Shown here piece after piece: positions 36,140 to 44,921 of a DNA stretch of 64,000 bases. The notes beneath the pieces are model-generated. The model did no database searches and was not told the origin of the DNA. It worked only from the letters and a program-made list of their open reading frames with translations. Origin of the DNA: Hathewaya proteolytica DSM 3090. Its GTDB lineage: Bacteria; Bacillota; Clostridia; Clostridiales; Clostridiaceae. Within the stretch, counting starts at the first letter, position 1. Each line of letters starts with the position of its first letter. The translations under genes and the position numbers were made by a program. The stretch lies in the NCBI RefSeq assembly GCF_900142225.1, contig NZ_FRAD01000012.1, forward strand, positions 1 through 64,000, read 5' to 3'.

Positions 36140-36157
36140 AAAAACGCATTTTTACAA

Positions 36158-36196
36158 AAAAAATATCGGATGAATTATTATATCATCCGATATTTG
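36158..36196 (-). terminator. intrinsic terminator of the AGCS symporter gene
   Basis: ATATCGGATGA and TCATCCGATAT form an 11-bp stem immediately beyond the stop codon at 36198, followed on the minus strand by TTTTTTTTG. Confidence 0.88.
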
Positions 36197-36197
36197 T

Positions 36198-37571
36198 TTA
36201 TTTATTCACAGTTTTTATTTTACTTGTAACATCAAGCTGAGAATATTCCTCTAACTTTTTCTTTACAATATTAGATAAGGCAAATAAAGCTAAAATGTTT
36301 GGAAGAACCATAAGACCGTTGCACAAATCTGCCATAGCCCACACTAAATCAACCCTTAAAGCACATCCAATCATTGTACATGTTAAAAAGATCGCTTGAA
36401 ATGGTACTACACCCTTTTTGCCAAATAGATATTTTACATTGGTCTCTCCAAAGAAGTACCAACCTATAATTGTGGAAAACGCAAAGAAGAATAGTGATAT
36501 TGCAACGAACTTTCCACCAAAGCCTCCCATGCCGACGGTAAACGCTGCCTGTGTAAGGTCTATTCCTTTATAATCACTGAACATGGCAGGAGATATGGTA
36601 GTCATTATTACCATGGCTGTAAGGGTTAATATGATGAAATTATCGATAAATACACCCATCATAGCCACAAGACCTTGCTGACAAGGGTGCTTTACATCTG
36701 CCACTGCATGGGCATGTGGTGTAGATCCCATACCTGCCTCATTTGAAAACAATCCTCTTGCCATACCATAACGCATAGCATTTTTGATTATAACACCAGC
36801 CGTAGCTCCCACCACAGCATCTGGAGAAAATGCTCCTTTAAATATAAGTTGAAATGCTGGCCATATATTTTTGTAGTTAGCTCCTATTATAAATACACTT
36901 CCTACAACAAAAATTCCCGCCATAATTGGAACAACCTTTTCAGCAAAGGATCCGATTCTTGACATCCCACCAAGTAAAATCATCAATGCAAGTACCACAA
37001 GTATAGCACCCATGATGTATGGATTTATTCCAAATGAAGCCTTGAAGGCAGTTCCTATAGCATTGGACTGAACGGCATTTCCTGTAAATAAAGAAGAAAG
37101 GCACATTGCTCCAGCAAAGAAACCTGCTAAGTATTTATTTTTTAATCCTTTTTTTATGTAGTAAGCTGGTCCACCTACCATTTGTCCGTTTATTTCGCTT
37201 CTGTACTCTTGTGCTAGTGTAGCTTCTGCAAAAATGGTACCCATACCTAAGAATCCACTAACCCACATCCAAAAAATAGCACCAGGTCCACCCATTATTA
37301 ATGCCGTTGCTGTTCCTGCCAAACAGCCTGTCCCAACTTGAGCTGAAATAGCCGTTGCCAATGCTTGGAATGAATTCATTTTTCCAGTCTCGGCCTTCTT
37401 TCCAAATTTCAAGCCTCCGAAAGTCGCTACAAAACTTTGTTTCAGCTTAGTTATCTGGATGAACTTAAGTTTGAACATAAAGAAAACTCCGACTCCGCAC
37501 AATAGAAATACAAGAATATAATTCCAAAGAAAGTCGCTAACTGTAGTTATAAATTGTCCTAAAATTGCCAT
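36198..37571 (-). CDS. alanine/glycine:cation symporter (AGCS family)
   Basis: This 457-aa membrane protein has about ten or eleven segments. It is recognised by SFQALATAISAQVGTGCLAG, GGPGAIFWMW, GGPAYYI and LFSNEAGMGSTPHAHA, all family hallmarks. AGCS members take up alanine or glycine with Na+ or H+. It is monocistronic, with its own promoter and a strong terminator, and starts at an ATG after GAGGAGGATTTT. Confidence 0.93.
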   Translation of the reverse strand: MAILGQFITTVSDFLWNYILVFLLCGVGVFFMFKLKFIQITKLKQSFVATFGGLKFGKKAETGKMNSFQALATAISAQVGTGCLAGTATALIMGGPGAIFWMWVSGFLGMGTIFAEATLAQEYRSEINGQMVGGPAYYIKKGLKNKYLAGFFAGAMCLSSLFTGNAVQSNAIGTAFKASFGINPYIMGAILVVLALMILLGGMSRIGSFAEKVVPIMAGIFVVGSVFIIGANYKNIWPAFQLIFKGAFSPDAVVGATAGVIIKNAMRYGMARGLFSNEAGMGSTPHAHAVADVKHPCQQGLVAMMGVFIDNFIILTLTAMVIMTTISPAMFSDYKGIDLTQAAFTVGMGGFGGKFVAISLFFFAFSTIIGWYFFGETNVKYLFGKKGVVPFQAIFLTCTMIGCALRVDLVWAMADLCNGLMVLPNILALFALSNIVKKKLEEYSQLDVTSKIKTVNK

Positions 37572-37944
37572 AAAATCCTCCTCAAAGCCTTATCCCCTTA
37601 AGATAAATTATTTTAATACATATTTTTGTATTTTCACAAAGACAATTATATTATATTCTTATAACTTATTCAATCTTTATTTATATTTTGTTCATTATTT
37701 TTTTGTTTTATAGTTTTTCTATATAACACATTTATGAGGTTTAATTCCTTTAAACAACTTAATATTCGTTTATTTTTTCACATTCTATGATTTCTAGGTT
37801 ATACCTTTTACTTACTTTTAATCTCAGTTAAATTGTTAACAAACACGAATTTTGTTCATATTTTAAATATGTACTATATTCAAAGTTATGATATAATAAT
37901 ACAAGGAAATATTACTACTACAAAACATTTATTGGAGGATTTTT
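37572..37944. other. intergenic region between divergent AGCS and cyclophilin genes
   Basis: This stretch of 373 bases is very AT-rich and holds no gene that I can support. Near its left end is the AGCS promoter; near its right end are a TATAAT (37892-37897) and the TTGGAGG ribosome binding site of the cyclophilin gene. The middle (about 37690-37850) shows no clear structure. Confidence 0.55.
37645..37673 (-). promoter_or_regulatory. promoter of the AGCS symporter gene
   Basis: On the minus strand, TTGAAT (37673-37668) and TATAAT (37650-37645) are separated by exactly 17 nt, about 75 nt before the start codon. Confidence 0.65.
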
Positions 37945-38754
37945 ATGAAAAAACTAATTTCTATATTGCTTACCTGTTTTCTTGCTTTCTCGATAATAGG
38001 CTGCAGCAAGGGCAATGACAGCACGTCTTCAGACAGCAACAAGGAAAATAAAACTGAAGTTGAACAAAAAGATGATAAAAAAGATGATAAAGAAGATAAA
38101 AAGGATACATCAAAGGTTGAAAACATGCCAAACGAAGAACTTATACAGTTCAAAGAACCAAAGGATGGTGAAAGTATAGCTGTACTTGAAACTTCCATGG
38201 GGAAAATAAAACTTATGCTTTTCCCTAGTGAAGCCCCAAAAGCAGTAGAAAATTTCACAAAACTTATTGAAAAAAAGTACTATGATGGTATTATCTTTCA
38301 CAGAGTAATAAAGGACTTTATGATTCAAGGTGGTGATCCTACTGGCACAGGAACCGGTGGTGAGAGCATATATGGAAAGGGCTTTGATTATGAAGTAACT
38401 CCAAAGCTACACCACTTTAGGGGGACTTTAGCTATGGCCCACAGCTCGCTACCTGCATCCAACGGAAGCCAATTTTACATAGTGCAAGGAACTGAAGTTC
38501 TTCAAGATACTGTAGATCAGATGAAAAAAATAGGTGGGGAAAGTTTTACAGACCCAGTGATAGAACAATACAAAAAAGTAGGCGGAGTACCTCAACTAGA
38601 TTATCAGTACACCATCTTCGGTCAAGTGATTGAAGGTATGGATGTGGTTGATAAAATAGCTGCTGTGGAAACATCAAAGGATAAAACTTCATTAGATAAA
38701 CCTCTAAAAGAAGTTAAAATTATAAAAGCATACTTAGAGAAGTACAAAAAATAA
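37945..38754 (+). CDS. cyclophilin-type peptidyl-prolyl isomerase lipoprotein
   Basis: This 269-aa lipoprotein has a signal peptide ending in the lipobox SIIGC (Cys20), then a Ser/Lys/Asp/Glu-rich linker (residues 21-65, with repeated DKKDDK), then a cyclophilin domain. Catalytic and binding segments are IFHRVIKDFMIQGGDPTG, AMAHSSLPASNGSQFYI and YTIFGQVIEGMDVVDKI. It would fold exported proteins at the outer face of the membrane. It is expressed alone, with a terminator following. Confidence 0.93.
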   Translation: MKKLISILLTCFLAFSIIGCSKGNDSTSSDSNKENKTEVEQKDDKKDDKEDKKDTSKVENMPNEELIQFKEPKDGESIAVLETSMGKIKLMLFPSEAPKAVENFTKLIEKKYYDGIIFHRVIKDFMIQGGDPTGTGTGGESIYGKGFDYEVTPKLHHFRGTLAMAHSSLPASNGSQFYIVQGTEVLQDTVDQMKKIGGESFTDPVIEQYKKVGGVPQLDYQYTIFGQVIEGMDVVDKIAAVETSKDKTSLDKPLKEVKIIKAYLEKYKK

Positions 38755-38756
38755 AA

Positions 38757-38797
38757 TAAAAAAAAGGTTATGGCTTAGTAAAGTCACAACCTTTTTT
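38757..38797 (+). terminator. intrinsic terminator of the cyclophilin gene
   Basis: AAAAAAAGGTT and AACCTTTTTTT bracket a partly paired loop, ending in a T run. It also lies close to the stop of the convergent PHP gene at 38802 and may serve both. Confidence 0.8.
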
Positions 38798-38801
38798 TGC
38801 T

Positions 38802-39581
38802 TTATATTTCATCTACAATCATTTTTCTATCTTTAAAATACACTGGTACCAAGCCAAGCTCCCTGACCATGAGTCTTGCTATATCAAAGTTCATTCCTAT
38901 GTTTTCAATACTGTGAGCATCGGAGCCAACGGTTACATACATTCCACCTAATTCTTTATATCTTCCATATATCTTCATAAAATTCTCTTTTACACCTTTC
39001 ATGTGAAGGCGCCTAGTATTAATCTCCATTACTTTATGCTTTCCAATTATTAATTCTAAAACCGTATCAATTTGATCTTTAAACTCATCATAATGAATTT
39101 CAGCATCAGCGTAGTTAGAATATCTAGCTACATAGTCAATATGGCCTAGGGAATCAAAATCATTGTACATCTCAACACAGGTTATCATATCTTTTAAGTA
39201 CAATCCGTATGCTTCTTCTTTTGTTTTCCCTTGGTAAAAGTTTTCACTGTATACATCCACTCCTTGAGCATAATGTATAGAGCCTATTATAAAATCCATG
39301 TCTTGATTTTCCATTATTTTTACATTGTCTTCAAACATGTCGGGCCTCATCCCAAGTTCTACTCCAAGTAATAATTTATCATTTCTAGATTTACCATACT
39401 TTTTCTTGTACTCTAAAATATCAAAGGTGAAACCCTGTCCCAGCTTCTGATTGTGATAGGCAAGATCAATGTGTTCCGTAAGACATAAAGATAAATTTTT
39501 ATTTTCAGCTGCCTTTATAGCTTCTGAAAGTAACATAGATGAATCAGCTGATATCTCTGTATGTATATGATTATCGAACAT
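38802..39581 (-). CDS. PHP-domain phosphatase (histidinol-phosphatase family)
   Basis: An ATG at 39581, after AGGAGAAATAAA, starts a 259-aa protein that opens directly with the PHP metal motif DNHIHTEIS. Further ligands are in CLTEHIDLAYH, IIGSIHYAQG, LGHIDYVARY and VGSDAHSIENIG. The family includes HisK-type histidinol phosphatases, but other phosphoesterases share the fold and no his genes are nearby. Assignment beyond the family is not safe. Confidence 0.85.
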   Translation of the reverse strand: MFDNHIHTEISADSSMLLSEAIKAAENKNLSLCLTEHIDLAYHNQKLGQGFTFDILEYKKKYGKSRNDKLLLGVELGMRPDMFEDNVKIMENQDMDFIIGSIHYAQGVDVYSENFYQGKTKEEAYGLYLKDMITCVEMYNDFDSLGHIDYVARYSNYADAEIHYDEFKDQIDTVLELIIGKHKVMEINTRRLHMKGVKENFMKIYGRYKELGGMYVTVGSDAHSIENIGMNFDIARLMVRELGLVPVYFKDRKMIVDEI

Positions 39582-39688
39582 TTTATTTCTCCTTATAAAT
39601 TTAAATTTATTTTTCCACCGCCCATACTGAGTATAGATGTTATAATGTAGTATATAATCAGATTTCAATAGTAAAGGAAGTGTTATTT

Positions 39689-40261
39689 TTGTCAAAAAAA
39701 TTATTTAAAGGTAGCGCCATGTTGAATCCCCTTCCTGTGGTACTTGTTACATCAAAAAAAGGGGATTTTGTAAACGTTTTTACGGTGGCATGGGCCGGCA
39801 TTGTTTGTAGTCAACCTCCTATGTTATCCATATCCATTAGGCCTGAAAGATTATCTTATGATTTAATAAAAGAAAGCAAAGAATTTGTAGTTAATATACC
39901 TTCAGGAAATATGGCAAAAATAGTTGACTTTTGCGGCGTAAAGTCTGGAAGAGATGTTGATAAAATCAACTACTTCAATTTAGATTTAGACCAGGGTAGC
40001 AATGTAAATGTTCCTTCCATAAGCCAATGCCCAATCAACCTAGAATGTAGTGTAAAGGAAATAATTCACCTTGGAAGCCATGATATGTTTTTAGCTAACA
40101 TAAAAGGGGTTAAAGTAGACGAGTCTTTAATAGACGCAAAAGGTAAAATACACTTTGAAAAAGCTCATCTTTTATCCTATAGCCACGGCGAATATTACAC
40201 CCTTCCGGAAAAAACTCAAGGGAAATTCGGTTTCTCCATACAAAAAAAGAAAAAGAGATAA
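39689..40261 (+). CDS. flavin reductase-like / flavoredoxin family protein
   Basis: A TTG at 39689, 8 nt after AAAGGAAG, starts a protein of about 190 aa with the FMN-binding split-barrel fold: NPLPVVLVTSKKGDFVNVFT, VCSQPPMLSISIRPERLSYD, EFVVNIPS and HLGSHDMFLANI. Clostridial flavoredoxins bind FMN and pass electrons between partners. No partner gene is next to it. A GTG at 39680 or an ATG at 39719 are alternative starts. Confidence 0.85.
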   Translation: MSKKLFKGSAMLNPLPVVLVTSKKGDFVNVFTVAWAGIVCSQPPMLSISIRPERLSYDLIKESKEFVVNIPSGNMAKIVDFCGVKSGRDVDKINYFNLDLDQGSNVNVPSISQCPINLECSVKEIIHLGSHDMFLANIKGVKVDESLIDAKGKIHFEKAHLLSYSHGEYYTLPEKTQGKFGFSIQKKKKR

Positions 40262-40270
40262 GATAAACAG

Positions 40271-40301
40271 AATTCCTCTGAATTATTTCATCAGAGGAAT
40301 T
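40271..40301 (+). terminator. bidirectional terminator between convergent genes
   Basis: AATTCCTCTGA (40271-40281) pairs with TCAGAGGAATT (40291-40301) and is followed by TTATTATTTTG. It lies between the flavin reductase stop and the stop of the WG-repeat gene at 40305. Confidence 0.82.
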
Positions 40302-40304
40302 TTA

Positions 40305-41312
40305 TTATTTTGTAAGTTCTCTTATGAAATTTCCTTTTATATCTATATACCCAATTTTTGTGCCGTTCTGCACCTGAGCTAACCCTCTATAGAATGGGTA
40401 CGCTTCTTCAAACTGGGGTTCCACTATTATATTTCCACAAAGATCGGCATATCCCCATTTATCTCCCACCATTATTCCTACCAGGTCTTCTGAGATATAG
40501 TCCACATCATCGTATATCAAAGGCAATATAACCTTACCACTTTCATCTATGTATCCGTATTTGTCGTCAATACTAACTACAGCTTTTCCGTTTAAAAATT
40601 CTTCCGCAGTATGGAACTGAGGCTGAATTATCATTTCTCCACTTGTATTTATATATCCTGCTTTTCCATTTGCTACTACCACAGCTTTTCCTTCGCTGAA
40701 TTCCATAGCTACATAAAACTGACTATTTATCTTTACAGCTCCATTTTTGTCTATAAAACCGTACTTGTTGCCAATTGCCACTGGAGCTAAATTGTCACTA
40801 AAATTCCCAGCATAATCGTAAACTGGAGTTATAATGATTTGTCCCTCCTTGTCTATATAGCCAAGTTTTCCTCCTAGCTGTATAAGGCACACTCCGTCCT
40901 TAAAATCATAGGCATCTATAAATTGAGCTTTTATAGTTAAAGAGCCATTGTGATCTACAAATCCCCAGTTATAGTCTACCTTCACTGCAGCCATACCTTC
41001 TGAGAAAGGTCTTATGGAATGGAAATCGAAATCTGTCAGTTGATTGTTATGAAAATCTATAAGGGCAAATTTATCCTCTTTTTTTGCTGCCAACCTATTG
41101 TCATCTAAAAAGTACAAATCCTCATATTGAAAATCTATAACAGTGTGTCCATTAGAATCTATAAGTCCCCATAAATTGTTCATTAAAGCAGGTGCATATC
41201 CATAAGAAAACTCCCTAGCATCATGATAAGAGCATGGAATGACCTCTTCACCTTTTTCATTCATAAATCCATATAATTTGTTTTTTTTAATTATGTATAA
41301 TGTTTTCTCCAT
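40305..41312 (-). CDS. WG-repeat protein, ten repeats
   Basis: This 335-aa protein is made almost entirely of WG/KWG repeats of about 32 residues. Ten repeat cores are visible in order: YGFMNEKGE, WGLIDSNGH, FALIDFHNN, WGFVDHNGS, LGYIDKEGQ, YGFIDKNGA, AGYINTSGE, YGYIDESGK, WGYADLCGN, IGYIDIKGN. There is no signal peptide or membrane segment, so it is probably cytoplasmic. WG proteins are common in clostridia and most lack a known function. It stands alone, starting at an ATG after GGAGGAAAGGCAAGTAA. Confidence 0.88.
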   Translation of the reverse strand: MEKTLYIIKKNKLYGFMNEKGEEVIPCSYHDAREFSYGYAPALMNNLWGLIDSNGHTVIDFQYEDLYFLDDNRLAAKKEDKFALIDFHNNQLTDFDFHSIRPFSEGMAAVKVDYNWGFVDHNGSLTIKAQFIDAYDFKDGVCLIQLGGKLGYIDKEGQIIITPVYDYAGNFSDNLAPVAIGNKYGFIDKNGAVKINSQFYVAMEFSEGKAVVVANGKAGYINTSGEMIIQPQFHTAEEFLNGKAVVSIDDKYGYIDESGKVILPLIYDDVDYISEDLVGIMVGDKWGYADLCGNIIVEPQFEEAYPFYRGLAQVQNGTKIGYIDIKGNFIRELTK

Positions 41313-41512
41313 TTACTTGCCTTTCCTCCAGTTCAACTTTCCATATCTTATTATTAAATTACAAATTTTTAACGCTTTCTTTTCTCGTTTCTAATTTTTT
41401 TATGTTAGAATACTCATATATATATATTATCATATATTTAATGTATAATGTATATAAACAAAAACATGAAAAAAAATTTGTCATTATTTTATTATAATCT
41501 GGAGGAAAGACT

Positions 41513-41977
41513 ATGAACAATATTACAAGAAAAATTGAAGCAAAAAAAAATATAGCCCTAGTAGCTCATGACCACAAAAAGCAAGAACTGCTAGAATGGT
41601 CAGAAGAAAACAAGGAGATGCTTAAACGCCATAACCTATTTGCTACTGGAACTACCGGCAAGATAATATCTGAAACTACTGGGCTTAACATAACAGCCTT
41701 TAAAAGCGGACCTCTTGGTGGAGATCAGCAATTGGGTGCAACTATTGTAAACTTTGATTTAGATATGCTTGTTTTCTTTTGGGATCCTCTTGAATCACAA
41801 CCTCACGATCCAGATGTTAAGGCGCTTTTGAGAATAGCTACCTTATACAATATACCTTGCGCCATGAATAAATCCACAGCTGATTTTCTTTTCCACTCAA
41901 ATCTAATGGATGAATCATACAATATTTCGTTAAACGATCACATTGAATACACAACAAGACATATTGATCTTAAATAA
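41513..41977 (+). CDS. mgsA: methylglyoxal synthase
   Basis: This 154-aa enzyme converts dihydroxyacetone phosphate to methylglyoxal and phosphate. Motifs are IALVAHDHKKQEL, the phosphate-binding LFATGTTGKIISETTG, SGPLGGDQQLGA with the catalytic Asp, and FFWDPLESQPHDPDVKALLR. The start ATG follows CTGGAGGAAAGACT. It lies 18 nt upstream of rluF and may share a transcript with it. Confidence 0.95.
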   Translation: MNNITRKIEAKKNIALVAHDHKKQELLEWSEENKEMLKRHNLFATGTTGKIISETTGLNITAFKSGPLGGDQQLGATIVNFDLDMLVFFWDPLESQPHDPDVKALLRIATLYNIPCAMNKSTADFLFHSNLMDESYNISLNDHIEYTTRHIDLK

Positions 41978-41995
41978 GCGTGAGAAGTGATAAAT

Positions 41996-42724
41996 ATGAG
42001 GCTTAATAAATTTATAAGTGAAAAAGGAATCTGCTCTAGGCGCGAAGCAGACAGATTAATTGACAAAGGTTTAGTGAAAGTCAACGGAATTATTGCTGAA
42101 ATAGGAATGGATGTATGCGATGATGATGAAATTCTTATAAAGGGTAAGCCCATAAAAACAAAGGATAAACTTATTTATATGGCTTTTAATAAACCTGTGG
42201 GCATAACTTGCACCACAGATACCTCTATAAAGGATAATATAATATCATACATAAATTATCCAAAAAGAATATTCCACATAGGACGTTTAGATAAGCCATC
42301 TCAAGGGCTTATTTTCATGACTAATGACGGGGATATAGTAAATAAAATCCTGCGTTCTGGAAATAATCATGAAAAAGAATATGTTGTAGCGGTAAACAAG
42401 CCCATAACCGATGACTTTATTAGAAAAATGGGAAATGGTGTGCCCATTTTAAATACAGTTACTAAAAAATGCAAGATAAGAAAAGAGGGGAAGTTCACTT
42501 TTAGAATAATATTGACTCAAGGACTAAATAGGCAAATTCGAAGGATGTGCCAATACTTGGGTTATTCTGTGACAAAACTTGAAAGGGTGAGAATCATGAA
42601 TGTGACGCTTAAAGGTCTGCCCCTGGGAAAGTGGAGATACCTTACTGATAGTGAACTTGAAGAAATTAAAAGACTTGTTGAAACTTCTGTAAAAACTGAG
42701 GAGGCTTCTCTTACTTTTGAATAA
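41996..42724 (+). CDS. rluF: 23S rRNA pseudouridine synthase (RluF type)
   Basis: This 242-aa enzyme has an N-terminal S4 RNA-binding domain (MRLNKFISEKGICSRREAD) and a pseudouridine synthase domain with the catalytic Asp in HIGRLDKPSQGLIF. The segments KEYVVAVNKPITDDFI and GLNRQIRRMCQYLGY follow Escherichia coli RluF closely. RluF modifies U2604 of 23S rRNA in that species. An ATG at 41996 is preferred over a GTG at 41987 because GAGAAGTG lies just upstream. Confidence 0.9.
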   Translation: MRLNKFISEKGICSRREADRLIDKGLVKVNGIIAEIGMDVCDDDEILIKGKPIKTKDKLIYMAFNKPVGITCTTDTSIKDNIISYINYPKRIFHIGRLDKPSQGLIFMTNDGDIVNKILRSGNNHEKEYVVAVNKPITDDFIRKMGNGVPILNTVTKKCKIRKEGKFTFRIILTQGLNRQIRRMCQYLGYSVTKLERVRIMNVTLKGLPLGKWRYLTDSELEEIKRLVETSVKTEEASLTFE

Positions 42725-42749
42725 ATTTGCTCATTTCCTTTTTTTGCTA

Positions 42750-42777
42750 TTGACTTTGTGAAAAATCTATTTATAAT
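42750..42777 (+). promoter_or_regulatory. promoter of the lysine-riboswitch transcript
   Basis: TTGACT (42750-42755) and TATAAT (42772-42777) are separated by 16 nt, about 25 nt before the riboswitch begins. Confidence 0.75.
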
Positions 42778-42804
42778 ATACTTAAAATATAATAATGTGG
42801 TTAG

Positions 42805-42972
42805 ACCCGATAGAGGCGCTGTATTTATTAGTAAACTCCTTGAGATAGGCATTGATGAAAGAAGTTGAAAGGAAATATGGCCGAAGTGTATACCCTATGC
42901 CTTATGGTTATGCGCTGGTCATACATACAACATATGTATGACTGTCACACTTCAGTTGTGGAGAGCTATCTT
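42805..42972 (+). promoter_or_regulatory. lysine riboswitch (L box)
   Basis: The conserved L-box elements occur in order: GATAGAGGCGC (42809-42819), TTAGTAA (42828-42834), GAAAGGAAATATGGCCGAAG (about 42867-42886) and GCTGGTC (42914-42920). A long hairpin CATACATA/TATGTATG forms one of the arms. The 5' GATAG (42809-42813) pairs with CTATC (42966-42970) to close P1. A terminator follows before the transporter gene, so lysine binding should switch the transporter off by premature termination. Confidence 0.92.
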
Positions 42973-43063
42973 GTTCTTGTTTTTAAAGTACGATATTCTT
43001 AATTATCCTATTTTCGTTTACAATAAAACATTAGGATTATTTTGTTTATCTAAACTGTTACAA

Positions 43064-43097
43064 TGAGTCCAGGATTTTTCCTGGGCTTTTCTTTTTT
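43064..43097 (+). terminator. riboswitch-controlled terminator before the transporter gene
   Basis: AGTCCAGGA and TCCTGGGCT pair across a short loop and are followed by TTTCTTTTTT. It lies between the L box and the NhaC-type gene and is the expected expression platform. Confidence 0.82.
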
Positions 43098-43144
43098 AAT
43101 TGACATTTCCTCTTGACTAACCACAAATCTAGGAGGAACTATTT

Positions 43145-44911
43145 ATGAAAAACCAACAAATCATGTCAAAATTCATTACCCGAACCACTCTACTCACAAT
43201 TGTTTTTACAATTTGTCTTACCCTATGTGCTTTTGCCAGCGATGGAGATACAGCTCTCCAGGCTAATGCACATAAATTCGGTATATTAACATTATTGCCG
43301 CCGCTTGTAGCTATAGTGTTATCTTTTGTCACTAAGAATGTAATTATTTCTCTTTTCTTAGGCTTGTTTGCTGGAGCTCTGATACTGAACTTTTCTGGGC
43401 TCAACATTTTTGTAGCGCTGTACGGGGCTTTTCAAACTACAATTTCAACTTTACTAAACTCCCTTGCATCCCCATGGAATGCTGGAATCATTCTCCAATG
43501 TCTTACCATTGGTGGTCTTATTGCTGTTATAAGTAAAACCGGTGGAACAAAGGCTGTAGCCAATTATCTAGCAAGGAAAGCAAAATCCTCAAGAAGTTCT
43601 CAGATTGTTACGTTCACATTAGGTATACTAGTTTTCTTTGATGATTATGCAAATTCACTTATCGTAGGACCTATAATGAGACCTGTCACTGACAAAATGA
43701 GAGTTTCAAGAGAAAAGCTTTCCTTTATAGTAGATGCCACAGCTGCACCCATTGCAGGAATTGCACTTATTTCTACTTGGATAGGTCTAGAACTCAGTCT
43801 TATAAAAGATGGCTTTGAAAGCATAGGATTTACACAAAACGCCTACTCCACGTTTTTGAGCACTATTCCCTATAGATATTACAATATTCTTATACTTTTA
43901 TTTATTGTTTTTACCGCTGTTTTGCTTAGAGAATTTGGTCCTATGAGAAAAGCTGAAGAAAGAGCTAGGACTACAGGAGAAACTCTTAGAAAAGATTCTC
44001 ATCCTTTGGCTTCAGAGGAATCGGATTTAGATCCAAAATCCAATGTAAAACTTCGCATGATAAATGCTATACTGCCCATAATGATTCTTATTATTGCATC
44101 ATTCCTAGGATTTTATTTCAATGGTTATAAGGCTATTATGGCAGACCCTGCTAATGAATTCTACAATTTAATGGCTTCAAGACCTTTATCCTTAGAAGCC
44201 CTTCAAGCAACCTTTGGATCTTCTGATGCTAGTATAGTAATTTTCGCTGCTGCAATGTTGGCAAGCATTGTGTCCATTATTATGGCTTGCTTCCAAAAAA
44301 TATTAAAATTAGATGAAGCTATTGAAACTTGGGTAAAAGGTGTAAAATCTTTGATAATTACTGCCGTTATATTATTGCTAGCCTGGTCTATAGGTGCTAT
44401 TATTAAGGAGTTAGGAACGGCATTTTATCTTGTAGACATTATAAAAGAATCTGCTTTACCAGCATTTCTTCTTCCATCTATAATTTTTATATTATCCGCA
44501 TTAATTTCTTTTGCAACGGGGACTTCATATGGCACCATGAGTATTTTGATGCCTCTTACTATACCTATAGCATTTGCATTAAATAATGATTACTCCTTTG
44601 TAGTGCTATCTATAAGCTCCGTTTTAACTGGAAGTATTGTAGGAGATCACTGTTCCCCTATTTCTGATACTACTATACTTTCCTCCATGGGATGCGGATG
44701 CGATCACTTAGATCACGTAAAAACCCAATTTACTTACGTTATGGTGGTAAGTTTTGTATCCATAGTAGCAGGTTACGTTCCTAGCGGGTTAGGTATTCCA
44801 GTGTATATAACTTTGCCTTTGGCTATTCTAGTTATATTCTTAATTGTAAGATTTATTGGAAAACCAGTAGCACAATACATTTACATTGAAAATGAAACAA
44901 ATAATGTTTAG
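43145..44911 (+). CDS. NhaC-family transporter, candidate lysine permease
   Basis: This 588-aa protein has an N-terminal hydrophobic stretch that could be a signal anchor and about twelve further segments. NhaC/ion-transporter-superfamily motifs include FFDDYANSLIVGPIMRP, DATAAPIAGIALISTW, SFATGTSYGTMSILMPL and GSIVGDHCSPISDTT. The family was named for Na+/H+ antiport. However, lysine-riboswitch-controlled members have been proposed to import lysine (LysW in the comparative work of Rodionov and co-workers, as I recall). Control by the L box just upstream supports that here. msrA follows 10 nt later and may be co-transcribed. Confidence 0.85.
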   Translation: MKNQQIMSKFITRTTLLTIVFTICLTLCAFASDGDTALQANAHKFGILTLLPPLVAIVLSFVTKNVIISLFLGLFAGALILNFSGLNIFVALYGAFQTTISTLLNSLASPWNAGIILQCLTIGGLIAVISKTGGTKAVANYLARKAKSSRSSQIVTFTLGILVFFDDYANSLIVGPIMRPVTDKMRVSREKLSFIVDATAAPIAGIALISTWIGLELSLIKDGFESIGFTQNAYSTFLSTIPYRYYNILILLFIVFTAVLLREFGPMRKAEERARTTGETLRKDSHPLASEESDLDPKSNVKLRMINAILPIMILIIASFLGFYFNGYKAIMADPANEFYNLMASRPLSLEALQATFGSSDASIVIFAAAMLASIVSIIMACFQKILKLDEAIETWVKGVKSLIITAVILLLAWSIGAIIKELGTAFYLVDIIKESALPAFLLPSIIFILSALISFATGTSYGTMSILMPLTIPIAFALNNDYSFVVLSISSVLTGSIVGDHCSPISDTTILSSMGCGCDHLDHVKTQFTYVMVVSFVSIVAGYVPSGLGIPVYITLPLAILVIFLIVRFIGKPVAQYIYIENETNNV

Positions 44912-44921
44912 GAGGTTTAAA

